Positions 50,132-62,232 are shown, counted from the first letter of the stretch. The stretch is 64,000 nucleotides of DNA from Chionoecetes opilio (GCA_016584305.1 JACEEZ010020019.1:345368-409367); one strand, 5' to 3'. A program made the numbers and translations. Notes: generated by a model from the letters alone, not told the origin.

Positions 50132-51140
50132 CAGTGTGTATGTACGTAGTGTTGTACATACGTATGTGTTTTCGTTAAGAACAAATAAGTCGAATAAAAA
50201 GTGCATGTATAGCCTGAGTAACCAGTGTAGTTTTATACTGATGCCATTCACGTATTGAAGGAACGTACGTACTAATTGACTTCCGTGCCAGCATCGAGCA
50301 AGGAAAACGCTATTCCTCAATAAAAGTTGAGGTTAGTAGTGATCGACGTCGACATGCACCTGTTATTTGACTGCCTCCTATCATTCAGCAACATATGACT
50401 TGTTTGTGCACGACGCGTTGATCTCATTAAACAATCACATACGTAACGACCCGAAATTAGCGGAAAATAATCCAAAATATATGGGATCATCTTGTGGTGT
50501 CTGGAACTGAGCGAAGCGACGCTTGAGCCTTGTGGTAATGTGGTGGTTGGTGGAAGTGCCGTAGCGTAGTGGCAACAGCATTGCCAGTGGCAGCCGCAGT
50601 GCCAGGTGGGTGCTCTTGTTGAGCGGTTGTGTGCGCTGCAGTGCTCCTTGCCATCACCTCTGGGCGCCGTGTTCAGGAGCTGTCCTTGACCTCAGGAGCA
50701 GGTGTTTGTGCTCTGCATGATGAGTTTTTTCCTTAACATGCCTTAGGAGAGCACGCAAACAGCAGGCGTGCCTCACACACTGCCGTGCGCGCCTCATTAC
50801 CCTTGAGATTTACGTTCACGTGAGAAAACTTTTGGTTGCTTCCAGTAGTTACATGAGCGTCGTGCGGCCTGTGTCTGTTAGAGTGATTGCTTGACGATCG
50901 GCGCCGCCGCGTCCCCCACAGGTGAGTAACGTCAAATTAATTTTACACTAAATTAATCACATACCTACGTCAACATTGCAGGCAGGTGGAGCTTATAAAC
51001 AAAGAAGCTGTTATTACCCACCTTTATTTGTTACTTTCTGACTTCTCACTCATTAGATTTTACTACATAAGAACGGATTATGCTAAACTCTAACTTCGGA
51101 CATATGCATATTAACTTACATACGTTAATGAATGTATGAA
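50132..51140. other. Single-copy-looking sequence with a possible non-coding exon
   Basis: This stretch has mixed composition and few repeats, unlike its surroundings. At 50914-50926 it contains CCACAGGTGAGTA, a consensus splice donor (CAG/GTGAGT) at 50919/50920, following GC-rich sequence with no long frame. It could be a 5' untranslated exon of a host gene lying downstream, outside the window. No promoter motif is certain. Confidence 0.25.
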
Positions 51141-51141
51141 A

Positions 51142-51284
<143 letters not shown>

Positions 51285-51678
51285 TACATGATTATCGCAG
51301 ACGTGAACTTGTGTTTTACTCATGTTAGTATACGACATTATGGTTATCGCTTTCATGTCAGCGATTGTTTATGAGTGGTAAGTGAAGCGGACAGGATGGG
51401 CGGGCAGCATATTCCCCAACTCTATGGGAGTATGTGATTTCCGAGTGAAGACGCTTGGCTGTAGCTCCGAAACTAACTATAGGATTTTCTCGAAAATACC
51501 CTCATTGTGATTCAGAACACAATGTTAGCAAATTGTGATCAGGAAACCTAACCTAACTTAACCGTAACCTAACGTAACCTAACCTGACGTGTTCAAGAGT
51601 AAACGCGACATACTGGTTCAGAAAACGAGAACATGCGGACGGGCAGTATCCACCCTCCCACCCAAATGCCACACTTAT

Positions 51679-52223
51679 AGCGCGTTTTCGCGACCGCTCT
51701 GGCCCGGTCTGGACTGGACTAGTCCCGGGCGGCCACTGTTTTCGCGAGGCGGATTGGACCGGGCTGGAACGGGCTAGACGGGGCCAGGCCAGCGAGCAGG
51801 ACCAGGTTGGACCATTGTGGGGAGAACTGGCGCATACGCACTACATCAGCGGGGAAGACGACCAGGAGCTTTTCGTGCTGCTGAGAAGACATGAAACACC
51901 ATGATGGCCGACCATAAGACTAAAGTAATTTCACGAAAAATTACAATATTCGCAATTTGCTGAAACAATATCTTTGGAAATGAATGTACCGTCAACAACA
52001 CTATAGTGGCCACTGCACTAATGTCACCAGGCGCCATATATTACGAATTTTAGCATCACTACAGACTTGTATGTGTCACTGAAGACATGTACATTAGCTA
52101 TAGTGTTATGTAGATATTGTAAACTACGTACTGTGCACGTGATGTGATCTGCAGTGATGTTAAAACTCGTAATATATGCCCCCCTGGACTGGACCAGGGT
52201 GGTGAACGTCGCGAAAACGCGCT
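51679..52223. mobile_element. TIR element, about 545 bp
   Basis: AGCGCGTTTTCGCGA at 51679-51693 is exactly inverted at 52209-52223, and GC-rich sequence with GGACTGGAC/GGACTGGACC follows on both inner sides. It contains a segment (51987-52090) that recurs inverted at 62130-62232. No target duplication could be read with confidence. Confidence 0.6.
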
Positions 52224-52639
52224 AATAGCGACGAGCAGGGTCTTTTCTAGAGATACCCTGGCTACGAGTACACCAGTGAAGCCTTTGTTGCATGACGGTT
52301 TTCCTGCTTTATCCTTTCCTCCATAGCACTACCGCCAGTGTTTATTGCAGACCATTTTATCCCCTAAACTTGATGATGTCAGAATTTATGAATAGCCTTC
52401 GACTCAACTACATACTCAGGGGGTGTTTGTGTAGGACAGATAATGACGGAGTACTTTTCGTTTCTAAATTTCGGATCTCAGACAAGTGTTTGCAGCAATT
52501 TTGTGTAACATTCGGTAATGGAAGTGTCGAGTACCATAATTTCACATATGTATGCTATGTTTTTTTTTAAAGCTCTGGTGGTGATGCAAACGGAATAGAC
52601 AAGTTGGCTGTTATGAGAAGACAAAAATATAATAAGAAG

Positions 52640-52716
52640 TATATACAGGAACTACCACGTGTAGGCCTCGCGGCCTCTTGTAGCTTCCTTATTTTCTTAT
52701 GTTCTTATGTTCTGCC
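52640..52716 (+). mobile_element. CR1-type LINE 3' tail (5' truncated copy)
   Basis: CAGGAACTACCACGTGTAGG, CCTCGCGGCCTCTTGTAGC and TTATTTTCTTATGTTCTTATG are identical or nearly so to the 3' end of the CR1 element at 59682-59756, including the ATGTTCTT terminal repeats typical of CR1-group 3' ends. Confidence 0.8.
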
Positions 52717-52735
52717 ATGCTTGTAGAGTGGCATA

Positions 52736-52808
<73 letters not shown>
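52736..52808. repeat. (TA)n microsatellite
   Basis: Perfect TA repeat. Confidence 0.98.
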
Positions 52809-52812
<4 letters not shown>

Positions 52813-53416
52813 ATTCCTACCCAAAAACTTGAATTCGTGCTGTAAAAGGGGTGATAAAGTTAATTGCTCGAAAAAACGTCCGCCATTGTCGTGATGTCAC
52901 AAGATGTACAGCCGTGGGAACTGAGCGGGCCCGAGCCTGTCCGAGCCGAGACGAGCGTGTATTCACCCACCTCAACACAAGCCAGCCACCATCGCTTCTT
53001 TATCTTATAATCTTTGAGAATTGAGATGAATATCTTCCTTGGTTTTGACCTGACAGTGTTAGTACACATTGGCACATAGCACCAATGATATTTATTTCTC
53101 CTTCCCTTTGTCATGGCTTTGCTGGTGTCATTATAGGTAAACACACCGTGGTTAGTTTCCGTAGCCTCCCGCGTGTGTACATCTGATGATGTCGCTACTA
53201 ATTTCGGAGCTTTTTGCTGTCACGTGACATTTGGGCAACTTTAAACCTTATTTTTATATACTTCTTGCCTCTTTTCTTTGAAATGATAATGTTTAGAGTG
53301 ATTTTTAACCGTTTAGAATATATTGGCCTACCTTTTACAAAAAAAAATTCGTTAGGCAACTTGTCTATTATAGTGACGCCTGTGATGATTTAAGGCTCAT
53401 GCCATCTCCCCATGGG
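52809..53416. other. Non-coding stretch, nothing recognised
   Basis: A 94-codon minus-strand frame (53144-52860) contains YHWCYVPMCTNTVRSKPRKI, which resembles the start of a THAP-type zinc finger (C-x2-4-C with a basic segment). Only this start is visible, so the call is weak. Confidence 0.3.
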
Positions 53417-53518
<102 letters not shown>

Positions 53519-53577
53519 AAATTTAAAGACACTAACGATTATGTCCATTTTAAGGAGGTCTGTTGCTCAATCAACTT

Positions 53578-54814
53578 TAACAGAAACTTTTGCTGTTGCC
53601 CTTGACATATCAAAAGCTTCTGATAGAGTCTGGCACAAATCTTTAATTTCCAAACTACCCTCATTCGGTTTCTATCCTTCTCTCTGTACCTTCATTTTAA
53701 GTTTCCTTTCAAACCGTTCTATTGCAGCTACTGTAGACGGACATTGTTCTTCTCCTAAATCTATCAATAGTGGTGTTCCCCAGGGTTCTGTCCTATCACC
53801 CACTCTCTTTCTATTATTTATTAATGATCTTCTAAGTCTAACTCAAGGCCCTATCCACTCCTACGCTGATGATTCTACCCTGCATTTTTCAACGTCGTTT
53901 ATTAGACGTCCAACTCAACAGGAACTAAGTGATTAACGGAGAGATGCCACCGAGCGCCTAACTTCTGATCTTTCTATAATTTCTGATTGGGGCTAAGCAA
54001 ACCTTGTTTTGTTCAATGCCTCAAAAACCCAATTTCTTCACCTATCTACTCGACAAAACCTACCAGATAACTATCCCCTCTTCTTCAATGACACTCAACT
54101 GTCTCCTTCTTCTACAATGAACATTCTAGGACTAACCTTTACTAAAAATCTGAACTGGAAATCTCACATCTCATCTCTTGCTAAAACAGCTTCTAAGAAG
54201 TTAGGTGTGCTGTGGCGTCTGCGTCCTTTTTTTTCTCCCTCCCAATTGCTTGCCCTCTACTGGGGCCTTATCCGCCCATGTATGGAGTATGTCTCACATG
54301 TTTGGGGAGGATCCACTCATACAGCTTTCCTAAACAGGGTTGAGTCAAAAGCTTTTCGTTTCATCAACTCCTCTCCTCTGACTGACTGTCTTCAATCCTT
54401 AAATCACCGCCGCAATGTTGCTTCTCTTGCTCTCTTCTACCGTTATTTTCATGCTCACTGCTCTTCTGAACTTGCTAACTGCATGCCTCCCCCACTCCCG
54501 CGGCCTCGCTGCACAAGACTTTCTACTCATTCTCATCCCTATTCTGTCCATCTTCCTAATGCAAGAGTTAATCAGTATCTTTACTCTTTCATCCCTTTCA
54601 CTGGTAAACTCTGGAACTCTCTTCCTGTTTCTATTTTTCCACTTTCCTATAACTTAAATCTTTTCAAAAGAAGAGTAACAAGACACCTTCCGAACTAAAT
54701 TGGCCTACCCCTCTGTTTTTATTTTATTCGCTTACTGTCTTCTTTATAGGGACTGGCAACTAAGCGGGCTTTGTGTTACCCATTTTTGTTGTGCCCTTGG
54801 CCAGTTCCTTGCGA

Positions 54815-54851
<37 letters not shown>
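53578..54851 (+). pseudogene. Jockey-type LINE, RT domain and 3' end with poly(A), copy 2
   Basis: The frame to 53936 encodes FAVALDISKASDRVWHKSLI (first catalytic Asp), GVPQGSVLSPTLFLLFINDL and HSYADDSTLHF (YADD active site). After two stops (about 53934 and 53994) it continues from 54009 with NILGLTFTKNLNWKSHISSL, LLALYWGLIRPCMEYVSHVW, FTGKLWNSLPVSIF and ends RRVTRHLPN at 54698. A (A)n tract at 54819-54851 marks the 3' end. The 5' part is missing. It overlaps copy 1 (14366-14695). Reverse transcription is dead because of the stops. Confidence 0.8.
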
Positions 54852-54852
<1 letters not shown>

Positions 54853-54919
54853 GGTACCATCAGTTCCTCATTTATCAAACAGGCAGGTTAGGGTCAAGGC
54901 CTTTTATTTTAATTTTATA

Positions 54920-55128
<209 letters not shown>

Positions 55129-55129
55129 T

Positions 55130-55680
55130 GTATGTTCGTTATAGACTCGGCTACAGATGGCCAAAACCCCACATGCCGCATATATTTGGAATCCTCATGA
55201 CCCAGCGGAGAACATAGGCTATGTTTCGATGGGCGTGGCCGACCCTGGTGGGCATGGCCAGCGAAAACAACCTAAAAACGGCTGTGGCTGCTATAGTCTC
55301 TGCTGGAACATTTTCTCTAAAATTCATACTAGAGAGAATGAACATTTTATGGGGATACTATTATTAATTTTAGTAAATCAAATTATTTTATTTATCAGAC
55401 TTGACACTGTAGTCCAAAATTGTTGGCCGTGATCGACTTGGGGGGATGGAAGATGTTTTGAGGGGCGTGTCCGACCCCGGTGGGCGTGGCAAGCAAAAAC
55501 AACCTATAAACAGCTGTAGCGGTTAAACCGTGCGAGATAGAGACTTGACTTTGTAGTCCAAATTTGTTGGCCGTGATCGACTTGGGGGGATGGAAGAGTT
55601 TTTCTTCTTTTTATCAACATAACACAACATGGCCGCAGGCCCCCCATTGGGCCGCAGGCCCACAGCCCTCCGCAGGAGCT
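55130..55680. repeat. Two-copy tandem repeat with about 143 bp spacing
   Basis: TTGTTGGCCGTGATCGACTT followed by GGGGGGATGGAAGA occurs at about 55420-55450 and 55562-55595. GGGCGTGGC/CGACCC(C/T)GGTGGGC blocks occur at 55230-55260 and 55462-55490, and AACAACCTA(A/T)AAAC also recurs. No coding capacity is evident. Confidence 0.7.
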
Positions 55681-55682
55681 AG

Positions 55683-57480
55683 GAGAATTTTGATATAATA
55701 GCATTAACAGAAACATGGTTGGATATGTCAGGAAAGGTATTCGATCCGGAAGTCGAGATAGCTGGGTATAAGTTATTTCACAAGGACAGAGTAGGCAGAC
55801 GAGGAGGAGGAGTTGCGCTTTATGCAAGAGATGCATTGCAGTGTTGTGTTAACAATGTTATAAAAACAGATGACAGCATAGAGTCTATATGGGTAGAGGT
55901 TACGGAGGGAACTGAGAAAATGGTTTTGGGTGTAGTGTATAGGCCTCCAAACTTATGTAAAGAGGATTCAGCTCCTATATGGGAAGAAATAAACAAGGCC
56001 TGCAGATATAATCGACTATGCGTGGTGGGAGATTTTAATCTTAGGAATATAGACTGGGATTTAATCATAGGTGACAGCGACGCAGATGAATTGTTAAATA
56101 TAATCCAGGATAGCTTCCTAAGTCAAGCAATCAAGGAGCCTACTAGAGGAGATAATATTCTAGATCTATTGCTGACAAATAGAGACGATTTAGTTACAGA
56201 GATCGGGGGAAAGTTAGATAATACCGACCATTATGAGATCAGAATTAGCTTAAAATGGGAAGTTGGAAAATTAAGTGGCAATAAACATCGAATACCTAAT
56301 TTCAGAAAGGCCAATTATGCAGGATCAAGAAGACACCTGGAGGTTATTAATAAGAGTGGGATGGAGGGGAAGAAATTTTCCCAGGGTAAGGATAGAGCGA
56401 TGACAGCTGGAAAGGCCAATTATGAAGGATTAGGAAGGCACCTGGAGGTAATTAGAGCGGTTAGACATGGAAGTGAGGTCGGGGCTGAGGAGATAATTAC
56501 AGCGGTTAGACATGGAAGTGAGGTCGGGGCTGAGGAGGTAATTAGAGCGGTTAGACATGGAAGTGAGGTCGGGGCTGAGGAGGATTATACCTTATTTGTA
56601 AGGAATATAATTGACGGACAGAAAAGAAATATTCCTTATAGGGAAGTAAGGTCCAGAAAGAGTGATCCAAAATGGATGACCACTAATTTAAAACACAACA
56701 TTGGAGTAAAAAGAAACATTTATTTAAGGTTCAAGGCAGGATTGATAAGCAAAGAGCAGTATAACGTGATGGCAAGGACGGTGAAGAAATTAACTCGAGT
56801 TGCTAAGAACAATTATGAGATTAAAGTAGCAGGACAGGCGAAAAATGACCCAAAGGGTCATATATCAGGTATATAAAACCAAGACAAGGAAATTAGTTGG
56901 GCCGTTAAGGTCAGGACAGGGTGAGGTCTTAAATACGGATGAGGATATGTGTAAAAGTCTAAATGATTATTTCTTAATGTTTTTACAGAGGAGGATACAC
57001 AGACGATACCTGATAGTGACAGATGTTCAAAGGAAGCGATGAGAAGAAATTCAAAGATATGGTGATAACTAGGGAAATGGTGGAAGAGGGTATAGATAAA
57101 ATGAAGAATTTTAAATCGCCAGGACCAGATGAAGTGTATCCCAAGGTATTAAAGGAATGCAAGGAGGTTGTTAGTGAGTCGTTAGTGCACATTTTTAGGA
57201 AATCGGTTGAGATAGGCGATGTGCCATTATTGTGGAGGAAAGGAAATGTTGTTCCCATATTTAAGAAGGGAGACAGAGGACTAAAGTCAAATTATCGACC
57301 CGTAAGTCTAACGTCAGTGGTGGGTAAATTATTGGAATCTATTATTGCAAAAAACATTAGAAAGCACTTAGATAAACATAGTTTGATCAATGATTCACAA
57401 CATGGATTCACCAAGGGTAGGTCATGTCTCACCAATTTATTGATTTTTTATAGGAAAGTTTATGAGACGGCAGATAGTTG
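55683..57480 (+). pseudogene. CR1 endonuclease and first part of reverse transcriptase
   Basis: From 55683: NFDIIALTETWLD (catalytic Glu of the APE fold), GGGVALYARD, VYRPPN, VVGDFNLRNIDWD (DFN motif), LDLLLTNRDD and NTDHYEI (SDH-type motif, here TDH). Three in-frame 45 bp repeats lie at 56456-56590 (AVRHGSEVGAEE). A frameshift near 56880-57030 precedes the RT start, VEEGIDKMKNFKSPGPDEV, then NYRPVSLTSVVGKLLESI and DSQHGFTKGRSCLTNLL. The frame then stops in the inserted element at 57480. The repeats are not part of other CR1 proteins I know and probably arose by slippage. Confidence 0.8.
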
Positions 57481-57887
57481 ACAGCGAGCTTCGCTCGCTG
57501 TCGCTAAGACCCGTGGAACCAAGTTTCCGCCAAAAAAGTGTATAACTACTCCTAAATATTGTCGGATTGAGCTGAAATTTGACATGCAAGTAGTGCTGTC
57601 AAAATCAAGGGGGGTTGTCGGAAGATTTTTTTTGCGTAAAACAAGCCCTTAATGAGTAATTAGCGTAAACTACTCCTAATTATTGTCGGATTGAGCTGAC
57701 ATTCGACATCCAAGTAGTGCTGTCAAAATCAATGGGGGTCTGTAAAACAAACTTTTTGCATAGAACAAGCCCTTAATGAATAATTCACGTAATGAGTTAG
57801 TTGGCTGGAACGTGGCTCGCTGTCACGTTCCAGCCGCAAGAACTGAGGCAAAAGCAAAGGGGCCAGAGGCTGAACGTCTATACTTGA
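57478..57887. mobile_element. Hairpin-ended short element, copy 2
   Basis: In inverse orientation relative to copy 1. It starts TTGACAGCGAGC-TTC-GCTCGCTGTC (10 bp stem) and ends GTCTATACTTGA. It contains the GGCTGGAACGTGGC palindrome and two CAAAATCAA(G/T)GGGGGT half-repeats. It interrupts the CR1 RT. Confidence 0.7.
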
Positions 57888-57902
57888 TGTTAAGGATTAT
57901 GA

Positions 57903-58586
57903 TTGGCAGCTCGCTTCGCTCGCTGCCGCTTACCATAAGACCCGTGTAACCAAGTTTCCGCCAAAAAGTGTATAACTACTCCTAAATATTGGCGGATTGA
58001 GCTGAAATTTGACATGCAAGTAGTGCTGTCAAAATCAATGGGGGTCGTCGGAAGAATTTTTGCGTAAAACAAGCCCTTAATGAGTAATTAGCGTAAACTA
58101 CTCCTAATTATTGTCGGATTGAGGTGAAATTCGACATGCCAGTAGTGCTGTCAAAATCAATGGGGGTCTGTTAAACAAACTTTCTGCATAGAACAAGCCC
58201 TTAATGAATAATTCACGTAATGAGTTAATTGGCTGGAACGTGGCTCGCTGCCACGTTCCAGCCGCAAGAACTAAAGCCCGGTTCCCACCTTCCCGCTTGT
58301 ACGGCCGCCATACAACAACAATGACGTCACCATCATCACTGCTTGAGTGGTATTTGTGGTAACTGGGTACAGTTGGCAACTCCGCTCGAGCGGACACCGC
58401 CGAGCGGGAGAGATGACTTGAATTTAACTTTGTACGGCGGCCGTACAGCGGTACGGCGGTGTGGTAGACTTTGTTGTGACGTCATTGTGACGTCTTTGTT
58501 GTTGTACGGCGGCCGTACAAGCGGGAAGGTGGGAACCGGGCTTAAGCCAAAAGCAAAGGGGCCAGAGGCTGGACGTCTATACTTGA
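57903..58586. mobile_element. Hairpin-ended short element, copy 3, in tandem
   Basis: It follows copy 2 after about 15 bp in the same orientation and ends GTCTATACTTGA at 58586. Its terminal hairpin reads GGCAGCTCGC-TTC-GCTCGCTGCC: one base pair (A-T to G-C) changed on both sides at once, though two adjacent pairs are lost. It carries a Harbinger MITE at 58275-58542. Confidence 0.7.
58275..58542. mobile_element. PIF/Harbinger-type MITE, 268 bp
   Basis: Ends AGCCCGGTTCCCACCTTCCC and GGGAAGGTGGGAACCGGGCT are perfect inverted repeats that continue through GCTTGTACGGC. TAA flanks both sides (58272-58274, 58543-58545), a TWA target. The interior contains further TACGGCGGCCGTAC palindromes. The uninterrupted sister copy (57838-57850) shows the empty site. 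Confidence 0.85.
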
Positions 58587-58587
58587 T

Positions 58588-59668
58588 ATAATATATCTGG
58601 ACTTTAGTAAAGCATTTGACAAAGTACCACACGAGCGATTCTTAAATAAGGTTAAGGCTCATGGAATAGATGGGAAGGTTCTTCATTGGATCAGAGCTTG
58701 GCTAAGTAATAGGCAACAAAGGGTTACATTTAATGGTTCTAAATCTGAATGGGGACTGGTGACAAGTGGAGTTCAACAAGGGTCTGTTTTGGGTCCATTA
58801 CTATTTTTGATTTACATCAACGACTTGGATAGTGGGATTAGCAGTGATATCAGCAAGTTTGCTGATGATACTAAGGTAGGTAGGTTTATCGGATCACAGT
58901 CTGATGTAAGCATATTGCAGGGAGACTTAGATAAACTTAACGAGTGGGCAGTCAGATGACAGATGGAATTTAATATTGATAAGTGCAGCGTTATGAATGT
59001 TGGTAGAAAAAACCCTGGTAATAGATACACCATAAACAATGTATCGCTGATAAGATCAGAAGGTGAAAAAGATCTTGGAGTGAGGGTGAGCCCAGATCTC
59101 CGTCCTAGGAAACAATGTATTGAGGCCAGAAATAGAGCTAATAGAGTATTAGGATTCATTACCAGAAGTGTTAAAAGTAGAAGTGCGGAAGTTATTCTAA
59201 AGCTTATCTGGCTCTAGTCAGGCCTCACCTAGACTATGCGGTTCAGTTTTGGTCTCCATATTACAGGATGGATATAGCCTTGTTAGAAACAGTTCAGAGA
59301 AGGATGACCAAAATTATACAAGGGATGCGTAACTTTAGTTATGAGAAGAGATTGAAGTTCTTAAAATTACACTCACTCGAGAGACGCAGGGTAAGGGGCG
59401 ATCTGATATAAGTTTTTAAGTGGATAAAGGGATTTAATAAAGGAGGGGTAGGAAAAGTTCTTACGGCTTTTAACCAGGATAGAACAAGAAGTAACGGATT
59501 CAAGCTGGAAAAGCGTAGATTTAGAAAGGAAATAGGGAAAAACTGGTTCACAAATAGGGTGGTGAATGAGTGGAATGGTCTCAGTAGACAGGTAGTTAGT
59601 GCGGAGTCATTAGGGAGCTTTAAAGAGGGGCTGGATAGGTTCATGGATGGGGATGAAAGGTGGATGTA
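58588..59668 (+). pseudogene. CR1 reverse transcriptase, second part
   Basis: Coding resumes with DIIYLDFSKAFDKVPHERFL (first catalytic Asp in LDFSKAFD), SGVQQGSVLGPLLFLIYIND and SKFADDTKVGR (FADD active site; Asp pair intact). After a stop at about 58957 come MEFNIDKCSVMNVGR and LGVRVSPDLRPRKQC, then frameshifts, and the C-terminal GFKLEKRRFRKEIGKNWF and SLGSFKEGLDRFMDGD. The last stop is at 59668. The break from the first part is caused solely by the inserted elements, so insertion happened in an already integrated copy. Confidence 0.8.
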
Positions 59669-59756
59669 GGTAGTGTTAGGTGACAGGAACTACCACGTGT
59701 AGGCCTCGCGGCCTCTTGTAGCTTCCTTATTTTCTCATGTTCTTATGTTCTTATGT

Positions 59757-60350
59757 ATGAAAGAAGGGAGGGTGGTCGGGAATGACGGTAATTTTAGGCG
59801 TAAACATTATATCGTAAAACCACGGCACATGTATGTATGTAGATGGAGGGTTAAGATGGCAGTAACCCATGAAAGAGCAGGCGAGTCAGCGAAGAACCTA
59901 TGAGGAAAATGAATGACGGTATAGGGTAGAGGAGGCGAATGCGAGGGAGCAAAAAGGGACATGCTAAAGGTGAGGGGTGTGGATGTAGCTACAATATATA
60001 GGGTGACTCATAGGGTGAAGGATGATTGGTGAGGTAGGGAGAGGGAGCAGGATGCAACAGAGAAGGGTACTAATAGGGGTGTGTGAGGGTGCGGGGCGGG
60101 GGTTTTGAGTGTACGGGATGAGTGAAAGGTGTGGATGTAATGAAATCCTGTTCGTGTGTGTGAGAATATGGGAAGTTAGAGTGAGGAGGGTTGAGTGAGT
60201 GAGTATGAGGTGAGAGTACTGGACAAGGATGTGAGGTCTGCTAGTGTGGTGTTAGGAAGAAGGGCGTAAAGTAGTACATATATACTTAGCTTGTTGTGTG
60301 TAAAGGAAGTGTGATTAGAAAGCTGTGAGAATTATGAGTGCTTGTATATA
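59757..60350. other. Non-coding G-rich stretch, nothing recognised
   Basis: Purine/GT-rich sequence with GTGAG-type repeats; no open frame of interest. Confidence 0.5.
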
Positions 60351-60355
60351 AATTT

Positions 60356-60703
<348 letters not shown>

Positions 60704-60886
60704 TGTTTGAGTTGAAGATAATGATAGAGGTTAAGGATGTGCATGAAGGCGATGTGAGCTGGAGTGTGAGGTGATGTGCAGTTGAGCTGAGGTGGCGGGC
60801 AACGCGCAGTTGTGGGCAGGATAATGCAAGACACATACCTGGGTCCTCTTCTCATCCTCTCAAGGTTACTGGCCGGACCTGCTGCC

Positions 60887-60925
60887 TCCTCCTCCTCCTC
60901 CTCCTCCTCCTCCTCCTCCTCCTTT
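60887..60925. repeat. (TCC)n microsatellite
   Basis: About 13 tandem TCC/CTC units. Confidence 0.95.
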
Positions 60926-61023
60926 TTTCTCATACCATTATTCATCTTTCTTATGAGATGCGTCTTCTTCTTCTTAAACTTCTTCGTTCACAACTGCTAC
61001 GACTACTACAACCACTACTATAG

Positions 61024-61210
61024 TCCAGTGGATAAGTGGATAAGTAGATAATCATGCAATTTATGATAAAAACATGAAACTTGGTACACTGTTATTATAC
61101 ACCACAATGAATATTCTAAAGATTGGAGGCATTCTGGATCTGCCCTCTGTCGTCCCTGGCGGCCATCTTGGAAAATGCCCCCCCGCGATTCTGAATAAAT
61201 ATTTGTAAAT
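61024..61210. repeat. Possible terminal repeat of the second Academ-like element
   Basis: It has the same style as the 22266-22640 repeat: AACATGAAACTTGGTACACT resembles AGCACGAAATTTGGCACACT there, and GGCGGCCATCTTGGAAAATG resembles the ATGGCCG/GGCCATATTGG blocks. It is downstream of the minus-strand coding end at 62463, where a terminal repeat is expected. Similarity is only partial. Confidence 0.35.
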
Positions 61211-61572
61211 CATATCACACGACTCAGGTATCGCAAATACATAAGAAAGGCTTGTAAATTTATGTTTTAGACCCTGATAAATTGATTAGGACTACTAATG
61301 ATCCCATAATTATGTTTTAGTGCCATATTTTAGGGGAAAAAGAAATGTTGTTAAAATCAATATAGAATAACAAGCGGTATTCTGTTCATAATTATAATAT
61401 AATTTATTTTAGCAAACACTAAGTAAAGTACAAAGTACTCACCTTGAACATAACATAGATGTATAGTCTTTTGTTCATACAATTATAATTTCGTCAGAAA
61501 TCTATTTGAAAGTAAGCGATACGTGCAGTGAAAATTCATAGAAAAGGTTAATTACAGCAATATATGTACTGC

Positions 61573-62232
61573 TACCGTCAATAACACTTAATTCGCCAGG
61601 CAATGTTTCTTTTCGATTTACAGACGTTTGGTGGCGTTCATACGTACATTTCTTCATCCATGATTTCAGGAAAGTTAAAAAGGGCTATCTGGAGAGTCTG
61701 TGTCATTTTGTGTCTTCATCTATGTCATATTATGGTTATAAATAAACAAATTACCAAAATATCAGCCGGGTGGCGACCTTGGTAACAGCTACACCAAGGT
61801 TGCCAGCTAGTGTCTTAACCCAACACTTTAAGCCGCTACTCGTGGAGAATTCAGGGACATTTGAGGTAAAGTAAAAGATGTTTGAAGATGCTTAGATGTT
61901 GAAAAGTTCCTCTTCCAACGCTAAAACATATTACATCCAAGTTTGAAAGGTCTGGCAAGTCTTATCATTCTTATTTCCTCCCGCCCGTAAGGTGATGAGC
62001 TGCCGTCTAGTCGTCGCCCGAAGAAAAAACGAGTAGTGAAATTTGAAACAGTTTATACTTGCAGATACAAAGCATAAATCAACACTGAAACGGAGTAGAT
62101 TATACAGTCATGATATAAACTACTGTGCATTCCTCTTCAGTGGCACATACAAACTGTAGTGATGCTAACATTTGTAATATATGGCGCCTGGCGACATTTG
62201 TGCAGGTGGCGACTATAGTGTTATTGACGGTA
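61573..62232. mobile_element. Short TIR element, about 660 bp
   Basis: The left end TACCGTCAATAACACT and right end AGTGTTATTGACGGTA are inverted. TTCGCCAGGC and GGCGAC blocks follow. The right half (62130-62232) matches 51987-52090 in inverse. No gene or clear target duplication. Confidence 0.55.

Larger units (their letters stand above)
55683..59756 (+). mobile_element. CR1-clade LINE, 5' truncated, split by insertions
   Basis: The plus strand carries an AP-endonuclease region, an RT region and a CR1-like C-terminus (GFKLEKRRFRKEIGKNWF, RVVNEWNGL), then a 3' tail ending in ATGTTCTT repeats and no poly(A). The RT is interrupted at 57478-58586 by two hairpin-ended elements. Subtracting these gives about 3 kb. 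The 5' boundary at about 55683 is abrupt. Confidence 0.85.

Noticed and set aside
52860..53144. THAP-type zinc finger gene
   Set aside because: Only a short start-like motif is visible on the minus strand; the rest of the domain and the ORF do not continue. Kept only as a note.
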